This document shows positions 44,493-52,008 of a stretch of DNA of 64,000 nt, piece by piece. Made by a program: the position numbers and the translations under genes. The notes beneath the pieces are model-generated. The model searched no databases. It was not told where the DNA came from and saw only the letters and a list, made by a program, of their open reading frames with translations. Origin of the DNA: DATJOJ01 sp035507035 (GTDB lineage: Bacteria; Acidobacteriota; Terriglobia; Terriglobales; Acidobacteriaceae); the NCBI GenBank assembly GCA_035507035.1, contig DATJOJ010000048.1, positions 248,001 through 312,000 of the forward strand, written 5' to 3'. The stretch's first letter is position 1. Every line of letters begins with the position of its first letter.

Positions 44493-45908
44493 TTGCCAGA
44501 AATGATTTATGACGTCGCCATCGTCGGCAGCGGCCCGGCGGGATACACCGCTGCTATTCGCGCAGGACAGTATGGCTTGAAAACCGCATTAATCGAAAAA
44601 GATGGATTTCTCGGCGGCACTTGTCTGCACGTGGGTTGCATTCCAACCAAGGCGCTGCTTTTCAATGCTGAAATTTGGGACCACCTGAAAGACGCGAAAG
44701 AATTCGGCATCGAGGGAGTCGATGCGCGAAGACTAAACTGGGCTTCGATTCAGGAGCGCAAAACCAAGATTGTAACCAAGCACGCCAAAGGTCTCGAGTT
44801 CCTTATGCGCAAGAATAAAGTCGAGACCGTCAAAGGCTATGGCAAACTCACCGGCCCCGCGCAGAATGGCGTACACACCATCGAAGTTTCAAACGACGGC
44901 AGGACAACGCACTTAAAAACGAAAACCATCATTCTCGCCACCGGCTCGGAGGCCCGCATGTTGCCCGGATTGAAGCCTGGGCTGCAAGTGCTCAGCAACA
45001 TCGAAATCCTTGGATTGAAAGAGATTCCGAAATCGCTGGTGATCGTGGGCGCAGGAGCCGTGGGAGTCGAATTCGCTTCGATTTATAGCTCCTTCGATTG
45101 CGAAGTCACGATTCTCGAAATGCTGCCTAGGCTCGTTCCGATCGAAGACGAAGATGTTTCGAAAGAGTTGACGCGAGTTTATCGCAAGCGCGGAATCGCA
45201 TTTCATACCGGTGCCAAAGTCGAGAAAGTTGACAACACTAAGTCCGGCGTCTCCATCACTTTCAGCGCAGCAGGCAAGCAGCAAAAAATCGAAGCTGAGA
45301 AAATTTTGATTGCAGTAGGCCGCAGGCCACGCACCGACAATATTGGGCTGGAGAAAACTCGTATCAAACCAGACCGCGAGTTCATTAAAACCGATAGCTG
45401 GATGCAGACCGCCGAACCCGGCGTCTATGCCATCGGCGACATTGTTCTAGGAACGCCACAATTGGCGCACGTGGGAGCGATGGAAGGAATTGTGGCCGTA
45501 ACCAAAATCGCCGGCAGGCCCGCGAAGCCGATTAACCCCGAGCACATTCCCAATGCAACTTACTGCCATCCGGAAATCGGCAGCGTCGGATTGACCGAAG
45601 CCAAGGCGCGGGAAGCCGGCTACAACCTCAAGGTCGGCAAATTCCCCTTCACGGCAAATTCACGCGCTTCTATCGTCGGTCAGCATGAAGGATTCATCAA
45701 GATTGTTTCCGATGCCGACTACGGCGAGATTCTCGGCGTACATATCATCGGCCCGCAGGCCACCGAATTGATCGCCGAGGCCGTAATGGCAATTGAGTTG
45801 GAGGCAACGGCAGAAGACTTGGTGTGGACAATTCACGCCCATCCGACTTTGGCCGAAGCCATGCTCGATGCATCCAATAGTGTGTACGGTATGGCGATCA
45901 ACGCATAA
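44493..45908 (+). CDS. lpd: Dihydrolipoamide dehydrogenase (E3)
   Basis: E3 reoxidises lipoamide of 2-oxoacid dehydrogenase complexes with NAD+. The product has 471 residues from TTG 44493 (GGGGAG 7 bases upstream); ATG 44502 is too far from the site. FAD-binding VAIVGSGPAGYTAAIRAGQ, redox disulfide GGTCLHVGCIPTK (Cys44, Cys49), NAD-binding IVGAGAVGVEFASIYSSF and the catalytic His-Glu in IHAHPTLAEAM are present. It opens the dehydrogenase gene set on the forward strand. Confidence 0.95.
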   Translation: MPEMIYDVAIVGSGPAGYTAAIRAGQYGLKTALIEKDGFLGGTCLHVGCIPTKALLFNAEIWDHLKDAKEFGIEGVDARRLNWASIQERKTKIVTKHAKGLEFLMRKNKVETVKGYGKLTGPAQNGVHTIEVSNDGRTTHLKTKTIILATGSEARMLPGLKPGLQVLSNIEILGLKEIPKSLVIVGAGAVGVEFASIYSSFDCEVTILEMLPRLVPIEDEDVSKELTRVYRKRGIAFHTGAKVEKVDNTKSGVSITFSAAGKQQKIEAEKILIAVGRRPRTDNIGLEKTRIKPDREFIKTDSWMQTAEPGVYAIGDIVLGTPQLAHVGAMEGIVAVTKIAGRPAKPINPEHIPNATYCHPEIGSVGLTEAKAREAGYNLKVGKFPFTANSRASIVGQHEGFIKIVSDADYGEILGVHIIGPQATELIAEAVMAIELEATAEDLVWTIHAHPTLAEAMLDASNSVYGMAINA

Positions 45909-45942
45909 AAACAGCCGTGGATTTTCACGGAGCCATCTAAGT

Positions 45943-45982
45943 GATCCGTGTGTCCGCGTAAATCCGCGGCGAAGAGATTTTG
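45943..45982 (+). repeat. Short dispersed intergenic repeat before lipB
   Basis: The segment GATCCGTGTGTCCGCG followed by TAAATCCGCGGCGAAGAG is similar to the segment before pdhB (48200-48245). It resembles a degenerate intergenic element of the ATCCGCG/TAAATCCGCGG type, and its end supplies the purine-rich ribosome site of lipB. Confidence 0.6.
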
Positions 45983-46813
45983 ATGATTTCTGTTCTCCAA
46001 CTCGGCACGCTTGACTACGTCACCGGTCTGCGTCTCCAGCAGCGCCTCGTCGACTTACGAAAAGAAGGCCGTATCGGCGATGTGCTCCTGCTGTTAGAGC
46101 ACACCCCGGTGATCACGCTGGGAAGAAACGCGAAAGCGGCTAACATCCTCGCTTCCCCCGAACGCCTTGCCGAGCGCACGGTTGAAGTTTGCGAATGTGA
46201 TCGCGGTGGCGATGTGACTTTCCATGGCCCGGGACAATTGGTCGGCTATCCCATCTTTAATTTGCGCGAGATACAGGCCGACGACGGCAAGCAAAAAACA
46301 CTTGGCGCCGTTGCCTACATTCGCCGCTTAGAGGAAGTGTTGATCCGCACCTGCGCCGATTTCGGTATCCCCACGAAACGCGTATCCGGGCTCACTGGTG
46401 TCTGGACTGATAATGATTGCGTTGAGACAGCCGCCCCCGGCTCTCCGGTCGAGCAAAGCTCGACGGTTCTGGGAGAAGCCAAGATCGCAGCCATCGGAGT
46501 TCACATCTCTCGGGCTGTCACTTCCCACGGTTTCGCGTTGAACCTCAATGTCGATCTCAGCTACTTCAACCTCATCATTCCTTGCGGAATCACCTCGAAG
46601 CCCGTGACCTCCATGGCAAAGGAACTCGGCACACAGGTTCCGCTGACAGATGTCGCTCACTCCATTTCTCGCAACTTCGGGCTGATCTTCCAAAGTCAGA
46701 TGCTGTGGCTCGAGAGTCTCGATCTTCTGCTAAAGAGTGCGGTTGGCGTTCCCATGCGAGTTCCCGAGGAACTGCGTCGACTGCGTGAAGAAGAAGAATC
46801 ATCCTGGGCTTGA
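45983..46813 (+). CDS. lipB: Octanoyltransferase LipB
   Basis: LipB transfers octanoyl from acyl carrier protein to lipoyl domains, which LipA then converts to lipoyl. The product has 276 residues, longer than the usual 210-250. RGGDVTFHGPGQLVGYP is the conserved core, and KIAAIGVHISRAVTSHG and the later CGI carry the catalytic Lys and Cys. A stretch of about 20 residues (DNDCVETAAPGSPVEQSSTV) is inserted before the Lys motif. It sits between lpd and pdhA, supplying lipoylation for the E2 gene downstream. Confidence 0.94.
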   Translation: MISVLQLGTLDYVTGLRLQQRLVDLRKEGRIGDVLLLLEHTPVITLGRNAKAANILASPERLAERTVEVCECDRGGDVTFHGPGQLVGYPIFNLREIQADDGKQKTLGAVAYIRRLEEVLIRTCADFGIPTKRVSGLTGVWTDNDCVETAAPGSPVEQSSTVLGEAKIAAIGVHISRAVTSHGFALNLNVDLSYFNLIIPCGITSKPVTSMAKELGTQVPLTDVAHSISRNFGLIFQSQMLWLESLDLLLKSAVGVPMRVPEELRRLREEEESSWA

Positions 46814-46889
46814 GTCATGACCTCGCGGTTGGTCAATTTCCGTCTGACAGGTTAGGATTCTTGTAAGCGTCCATTGCTCCATTCCTCGA

Positions 46890-48182
46890 ATGGCCAAAAA
46901 GAAAAACAGCACGAAAACTCCTAGCCGGGCAAGTGGAAACGGCCGAGGCCACGGGAGTCTCGCATCACGGGCAGCTGCAACTCAACGCAGGTACGCGATC
47001 CCGGATTATCGCCTCGAAAAGCCCGAATTCACCATTCGCCAGGTGCGAGCCGGCGACGAAGTCCGCTACGAAATCGAAGGCGATCTTGGCGCGCCCGCGC
47101 CGCCGATTCGCGAATCGAAATATCTCGGCAAGAAGCAATGCATCGAGATCTATCGCTGGATGCTGCTCAACCGCCGCATGGAAACGGCTCTCGAGAATCT
47201 CTACAAACAAGGCAAGGTTGTGGGCGGTGTCTACTTCGGCCTGGGCCAGGAGGCCTGTTCATGCGCGTCGGCGTACGCGCTGAAACCCGACGAGTGGCTC
47301 GGTCCTATGATTCGCAATCAGGGATCGCTTCTGGTTCGAGGTTTTTCCGCCCGCGACATCATGATGCAGTACATGGCGAAGGCTGGCTCGCCCACGAAGG
47401 GGCGTGATGCTTCCTCGCATTTTGGCGACATTCAAAAGCGGCACGTCGTGGCACCGATTTCAACGCTCGGCGATCTGATCCCAGTGCTTGCCGGGGTTGC
47501 CCTCGGCGCGCGACTGCAGGGCCGCAGTATTGCAGTAATGACTTACATCGGCGATGGCGGCCAGTCAACCGGCGTGACTTACGAAGGTCTGAATTTCGCA
47601 GCCGTCCAGAATCTCGGCCTCGTGCTTTTTGTCGAAAATAATCTCTGGGGGTATTCCACGCCCGCTGATATGCAATTTCGCGTGAACGATCTGGCCGAGC
47701 GCTCCATTGCTTACGGTATTCCGGGAGTCATCATCGACGGCACCGATGCTTGCCAGGTCTTCGATGCAGCGCACGAAGCCTGCGAGCGCGCCCGTCGCAG
47801 CGAAGGGCCGACGTTGATTGAGGCAAAAATGATGCGTATGAAGGGCCACGCCATTCACGACGCCGCCGACTATGTTCCCAAGCCGCTATTTGAATATTGG
47901 CGCAAGCGCGATCCTATTGCACGGTTCGAGAATTTCTTGGTGAACACCAAGAAATGGCTGACGAGCCAGGAAAACGCCGCACTGATTGCGGAAGTCGAGC
48001 GAGTCTTAGAGGAAGATCGCAACTTCGCGGTCAACTCTCCGATGCCAACTCCCGAGAGTGCAGCAGGCGGCGCCTACTGCGACCCAGGTTGTCACGAAAT
48101 TAAACCGAAGTATGCTGTGCCGAGAGTCAAAACGGCAGCGAGTGTCCGCAGGCAAACCGAAGCCGCGGTTCATTTGAAGTAA
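46890..48182 (+). CDS. pdhA: Pyruvate/2-oxoacid dehydrogenase E1 alpha subunit
   Basis: E1 alpha binds thiamine diphosphate together with E1 beta and decarboxylates the 2-oxoacid. The product has 430 residues. The first 40 residues are a Lys/Arg/Ser-rich extension. The thiamine motif is IGDGGQSTGVTYEGLNFA followed by the closing ENN, and RMKGHAIHDAADY carries the phosphorylation-loop-like region. The substrate may be pyruvate or branched 2-oxoacids; pyruvate is inferred from the accompanying genes. No good ribosome site is seen before the ATG. Confidence 0.92.
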   Translation: MAKKKNSTKTPSRASGNGRGHGSLASRAAATQRRYAIPDYRLEKPEFTIRQVRAGDEVRYEIEGDLGAPAPPIRESKYLGKKQCIEIYRWMLLNRRMETALENLYKQGKVVGGVYFGLGQEACSCASAYALKPDEWLGPMIRNQGSLLVRGFSARDIMMQYMAKAGSPTKGRDASSHFGDIQKRHVVAPISTLGDLIPVLAGVALGARLQGRSIAVMTYIGDGGQSTGVTYEGLNFAAVQNLGLVLFVENNLWGYSTPADMQFRVNDLAERSIAYGIPGVIIDGTDACQVFDAAHEACERARRSEGPTLIEAKMMRMKGHAIHDAADYVPKPLFEYWRKRDPIARFENFLVNTKKWLTSQENAALIAEVERVLEEDRNFAVNSPMPTPESAAGGAYCDPGCHEIKPKYAVPRVKTAASVRRQTEAAVHLK

Positions 48183-48199
48183 TACACAGCCAATGAACC

Positions 48200-48245
48200 G
48201 ATCTGCGTTGATCGGTGTAAGTCCGTGGCGGAGTTTTTGACGATT
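48200..48245 (+). repeat. Short dispersed intergenic repeat before pdhB
   Basis: GATCTGCGTTGATCGGTGTA followed by AGTCCGTGGCGGAG aligns with the element at 45943-45982 (GATCCGTG, then TAAATCCGCGGCGAAGAG). Again its end forms the ribosome-site-like GGCGGAG before the start codon. Confidence 0.55.
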
Positions 48246-49217
48246 ATGCAACTTACTTATCTCGAAGCCATCAGCCAAGGAATCGCAGAAGAAATGGAGC
48301 GAGACCCGAGCGTCTTCTGTATCGGCGAAGATATCGGCATTTACGGGGGGGCGTTCAAAGTCACCGATGGCTTCATCGACCGCTTTGGCCCGGAGCGAGT
48401 CATCGACACGCCCATCGCCGAATCCGCCATCGTTGGCGCGGCTTTCGGCGCCGCCCTCACAGGATTGCGTCCGGTAGCAGAATTTCAGTTCATGGACTTC
48501 CTGCCCTGCGCGTTCAACCAGATCGTGAATATGGTCGCCAAGGCGCATTATCGCTGGGGCGCGCCCGCACCTTTAGTGATCCGTGGCCCGAGTGGCGGCA
48601 ATGTTCACGGCGGCCCGTTTCATTCTCAGAATCCCGAGATGTGGTTCGTCCACGCGCCGGGATTAAAGGTCGTCTGCCCGGCGGGTGCCTACGATGCCAA
48701 GGGCCTGATCAAAGCCGCCATCCGGGACAATAATCCCGTGATCTTTTTTGAGCATAAGTATCTCTACCGACGGATCAAGGAGGAAGTCCCGGCCGAGGAC
48801 TATATCGTTCCGCTGGGAAAAGCGCGCATCGCCCGCGAGGGTCGAGATCTCAGTGTCATCACTTATGCTGCGATGGTGCACGTCGCGTTGGAAGCGGCAG
48901 AGATTCTATCGAAGGATGGCATCGAACTCGAGGTGCTCGATCTGCGCACGCTCTCGCCTCTCGATCGCGAGGCAATTGCGCAAACCGTGCGCAAGACCAA
49001 CAAAGTGCTCCTGCTTCATGAAGACGTTCGCACCGGCGGGATCGCGGGCGAGATTGCGGCCATTATTAATGAAGAGGCCTTCGAGGACCTCGATGGCCCC
49101 ATCGTCCGCCTCACGGCGCAGGATTCGCCGGTGCCGTTCTCCCCGCCGCAGGAGGAATATTTCTTGCCGAAAGTGGTTGACGTAGTCAGGGAAGCGCGCC
49201 GTTTGCTCGCGTATTAG
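48246..49217 (+). CDS. pdhB: Pyruvate/2-oxoacid dehydrogenase E1 beta subunit
   Basis: E1 beta completes the thiamine-dependent dehydrogenase. The product has 323 residues from ATG 48246. GEDIGIYGGAFKVTDG, RVIDTPIAESAIVGAAFGAAL and HSQNPEMWFVHAPGLKVV are family landmarks, and the C-terminal domain has LLHEDVRTGGIAGEIAA. The GTG at 48225 would add seven residues. It follows pdhA after 63 bases that hold the intergenic repeat. Confidence 0.94.
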   Translation: MQLTYLEAISQGIAEEMERDPSVFCIGEDIGIYGGAFKVTDGFIDRFGPERVIDTPIAESAIVGAAFGAALTGLRPVAEFQFMDFLPCAFNQIVNMVAKAHYRWGAPAPLVIRGPSGGNVHGGPFHSQNPEMWFVHAPGLKVVCPAGAYDAKGLIKAAIRDNNPVIFFEHKYLYRRIKEEVPAEDYIVPLGKARIAREGRDLSVITYAAMVHVALEAAEILSKDGIELEVLDLRTLSPLDREAIAQTVRKTNKVLLLHEDVRTGGIAGEIAAIINEEAFEDLDGPIVRLTAQDSPVPFSPPQEEYFLPKVVDVVREARRLLAY

Positions 49218-49275
49218 CTACAATCTCCCTACAGTCTTATTTCAGATGTCGATTCCGCTGTGTCAGGGGAAAAAC

Positions 49276-49827
49276 ATGCGCGGATTTGTCTTGGGAATTA
49301 TCGTCACCATCCTGATGATCGTGTTGCTCGGTCTGGCCGCTGCAAACTTTGGCTGGCTGCCGACCAATGCGGATGCCACGCCACCGCGGCTGGAGACTCG
49401 CATCGCTGGGAACGCACTGGATGCTTCCATGGAGCGTCACGCCCCGCGCGTGACGAACCCTGTTCCCGCAACCGACGACAATCTGATCGATGGCATGAAA
49501 ATTTACACCATGAACTGTTCAGTTTGTCATGGAACACTGGACAACAAACCTAGCGCTCTCGAGAAGGCGTTTTACCCTCCAGTCCCCCAACTCATTCTCG
49601 ACCCACTCGATGATCCCGAATGGCACATTTATTATGCGATTCGTACTGGAGTTCGCTACACGGGAATGCCGGCTTGGGGCAAGGCACTAACTGAGCAGGA
49701 TATCTGGAAGGTGACAGGATTCTTGTCGCGGATTCAGAAGCTGCCTCCCAAGGCCCAGGAATATTGGAAACAGGCATATGGTGTTGGTCCACCAGCCGAG
49801 GGCGCGGAAAAACATGACCACGATTGA
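49276..49827 (+). CDS. Membrane-anchored monohaem cytochrome c
   Basis: From ATG 49276 (CAGGGG upstream) the 183-residue product has an N-terminal anchor (FVLGIIVTILMIVLLGLAAA). A Pro-rich linker and a class I cytochrome domain follow: haem motif CSVCH (Cys81, Cys84, His85) and a likely axial Met in YTGMPAWGKAL. The domain faces the periplasm. It lies between pdhB and pdhC, an unusual place, and may serve in electron transfer unrelated to the dehydrogenase. The His/Asp tail (AEKHDHD) could bind metal. Confidence 0.9.
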   Translation: MRGFVLGIIVTILMIVLLGLAAANFGWLPTNADATPPRLETRIAGNALDASMERHAPRVTNPVPATDDNLIDGMKIYTMNCSVCHGTLDNKPSALEKAFYPPVPQLILDPLDDPEWHIYYAIRTGVRYTGMPAWGKALTEQDIWKVTGFLSRIQKLPPKAQEYWKQAYGVGPPAEGAEKHDHD

Positions 49828-49909
49828 ACCACTGATCTCGCAGCCTTCGTTATAATTGAAGATTGCATTTCAAGAAGATTTCTTACTGATGTTGGGGTAG
49901 AAGGAAAAT

Positions 49910-51211
49910 ATGCCAACCGATATTGTCATGCCCCAGATGGGCGAATCCATCTTCGAGGGCACTATTACCAAATGGCTGAAGAAGCCCGGCGATAAAGTTC
50001 AGCGCGACGAACCCTTGTTCGAGATTTCTACCGACAAGGTCGATGCCGAGATTCCCTCGCCCGCCTCTGGTGTGCTTCAGGACATCAAGATCGCTGAAGG
50101 CAACACCGTGCAGGTCAACACGGTTGTGGGAACTATTGCGGGCGATGGTGAAGCTTCTGCCAAACCAGCGGCAGCGCCTGCTTCGCCAAAGCCTGCCGCT
50201 CCAGCGGCACCCTCGAAGCAGACAGCCCAGGCGCCTACCGTGCCTCCGCCGCCGGCCCAGGCTGCTCCCGCGCGAGAAGAAGAGGAACAGGAAGATCACG
50301 CCCGCTCATCACCGCTGGTTCGCAAAATCGCGCGCGAGCATGGCGTCAATCTTTCGCAGGTTGCGGGCACGGGTCTCGGTGGGCGTATCACCAAACAAGA
50401 TATCCTCGCATTTCTCGAGCAACAAGAAGCGGCGCCGGCTCCGGCGATTTCCGCGCCAGCGGCTCCATCTTCCAGGCCCACTGCTCCGCCCCCGCCTGCT
50501 GCGATTCCTGGCGAACTGGTGCCCATGACGCAGATGCGCAAAATCATCGCGCAGCGCATGATCGAATCTCGCCGCACCAGCGCGCACGTGCATGCCATGT
50601 TCGAAATTGACATCACGCGCATCGTGCAGCTGCGCAACAAAACCAAGTCGGGATTCGAGCAGCGCCATGGCGCCCGGCTGACCTTCATGCCATTCTTTGT
50701 TCGCGCCGCAATTATCGCCTTGCAACAGTTCCCAATCGTCAATGCATCGCTCGAAGGCGACAGCATCCGCTATCATCGCCATATCAATGTTGGGATCGCC
50801 GTTGCGCTGGATTGGGGTTTGATCGTGCCCGTCCTCAAGAATGCCGATGAACTCAACTTCCTCGGCCTGCAGCGCGGTATTACCGATCTCGGCGAGCGCT
50901 CTCGCAACAAGAAGCTGAAGCCCGAGGAAGTCGAAGGTTCAACCTTCACCGTCACCAACCCCGGTCAGTTCGGCGCCGTTTTCGGATTGCCGATCATCAA
51001 TCAGCCGAATTCGGCGATTCTGGGCGTCGGCGGAATTACGAAGATGCCGCTGGTAATGACCGACGCGGACGGCAATGATTCCATCGCCATCCGCTCCGTC
51101 GTTCATCTGACCCTCGGCTACGACCATCGCTTGATCGATGGTGCGGTCGCAGATCAGTTCATGGCATTTCTGAAGAAGACGCTGGAGAATTGGAGCGAAG
51201 AGGTCGGATAG
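49910..51211 (+). CDS. pdhC: Dihydrolipoamide acyltransferase (E2)
   Basis: E2 forms the core of the 2-oxoacid dehydrogenase and transfers the acyl group to CoA. The product has 433 residues: one lipoyl domain with the lipoylated Lys43 (FEISTDKVDAEIPSP), an Ala/Pro-rich linker, a peripheral subunit-binding domain (SPLVRKIAREHGVNLSQVAG), a second linker and the catalytic domain with YDHRLIDGAVADQFM (His-X3-Asp-Gly). The stop lies 3 bases before the phage-like block. Confidence 0.95.
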   Translation: MPTDIVMPQMGESIFEGTITKWLKKPGDKVQRDEPLFEISTDKVDAEIPSPASGVLQDIKIAEGNTVQVNTVVGTIAGDGEASAKPAAAPASPKPAAPAAPSKQTAQAPTVPPPPAQAAPAREEEEQEDHARSSPLVRKIAREHGVNLSQVAGTGLGGRITKQDILAFLEQQEAAPAPAISAPAAPSSRPTAPPPPAAIPGELVPMTQMRKIIAQRMIESRRTSAHVHAMFEIDITRIVQLRNKTKSGFEQRHGARLTFMPFFVRAAIIALQQFPIVNASLEGDSIRYHRHINVGIAVALDWGLIVPVLKNADELNFLGLQRGITDLGERSRNKKLKPEEVEGSTFTVTNPGQFGAVFGLPIINQPNSAILGVGGITKMPLVMTDADGNDSIAIRSVVHLTLGYDHRLIDGAVADQFMAFLKKTLENWSEEVG

Positions 51212-51214
51212 GGG

Positions 51215-51475
51215 TTATTGCGCTTTCGCCCAGACTGAGGCGTTCAGACACTGGACCACGCCATCAACGATGGACGACAGACCAGCTTTGAATTTATCTT
51301 GATCGACAATCTCTTGGCTCATCATTGCGTCCCCGGCCGATAGCGCAGACTGCAGGAAAGACAGAACGGCGTCTTTCTTGTCCGCTCCGCTCCGGTGAGT
51401 GAAAAGCCCTTCGATACTGGTTACGATCCCTGGTATGAACGCGATCGCTTGCAACAGCTTGCCGAGAAAGTTCAT
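51215..51475 (-). CDS. Small uncharacterised protein at end of phage-like block
   Basis: The 86-residue product begins MNFLGKLLQAIAFIPGIVTS with a short hydrophobic helix. A soluble helical part with DKKDAVLSFLQSALSAGDAM and FKAGLSSIVDGVVQCLNAS follows. AAAAGGAG lies 8 bases before ATG 51475, so translation is well supported; the longer frame to 51544 has no ribosome site. I recognise no family. It is the most distal gene of the reverse block, where phages often have lysis or accessory genes. Confidence 0.7.
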   Translation of the reverse strand: MNFLGKLLQAIAFIPGIVTSIEGLFTHRSGADKKDAVLSFLQSALSAGDAMMSQEIVDQDKFKAGLSSIVDGVVQCLNASVWAKAQ

Positions 51476-51540
51476 GTTTAGTTCTCCTTTTTGTTCTTTT
51501 GAAAATAAAAATTCCGCAACTTGGCGCCTGCGCTCAAGGC

Positions 51541-52008
51541 TCACTTCTTGTGCAAAATCTTTTGTGTCTGATCGTCATGAGCACGCAGCATCTGCTTGAT
51601 CTCGTTCTGCCCTTCCTTTAGCTCTCCCAGTTGTACTTCGGTGCGGATCCTCGCTTCCGTATTGGCGCTCGCGATTTTTTCTAGGTTGGTGACTCGGACC
51701 TTGGTCGCTTCAATCTCTGCATCCTGGCGCGATGTACTTCTCGCGTCTTCAATCACGTAACCGGTGATGGACAGCAGGATCGCTGCTACCGCAACCATGG
51801 TCCGGAGGTCAAACCTCATGGCCGCTCTCGGCTCTCCATCCTTTGTCATGGGCAGTGACTCAGCCGGCCCGTTTTCCAGCTGCTCCAGCCGCTGCAGCAT
51901 GTCATCCAGTTGGCCATCCTCACTCATCTGGCGCACGACCAGTGCTCGTTTGCCGGAATTCACCCGATGCCTCGGACGGTTTGTGGCGTCTTTGTCCCAA
52001 TCTCTCAT
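51541..52008 (-). CDS. Membrane/coiled-coil protein of phage-like block
   Basis: The 155-residue product has a basic N-terminal domain, one membrane segment (MVAVAAILLSITGYVI, about residues 71-86) and a C-terminal coiled coil (IEATKVRVTNLEKIASANTE, QLGELKEGQNEIKQML). This type II topology and coil resemble phage inner-membrane spanin or holin-associated proteins, but there is no firm match. Its ATG overlaps the tail gene stop by 4 bases, so it belongs to the same operon. Confidence 0.72.
   Translation of the reverse strand: MRDWDKDATNRPRHRVNSGKRALVVRQMSEDGQLDDMLQRLEQLENGPAESLPMTKDGEPRAAMRFDLRTMVAVAAILLSITGYVIEDARSTSRQDAEIEATKVRVTNLEKIASANTEARIRTEVQLGELKEGQNEIKQMLRAHDDQTQKILHKK

Noticed and set aside
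51205..51240. Prophage attachment site between pdhC and the phage-like block
   Set aside because: Only 3 bases separate the genes and no repeat of this sequence was noticed elsewhere; the other boundary is outside the window.
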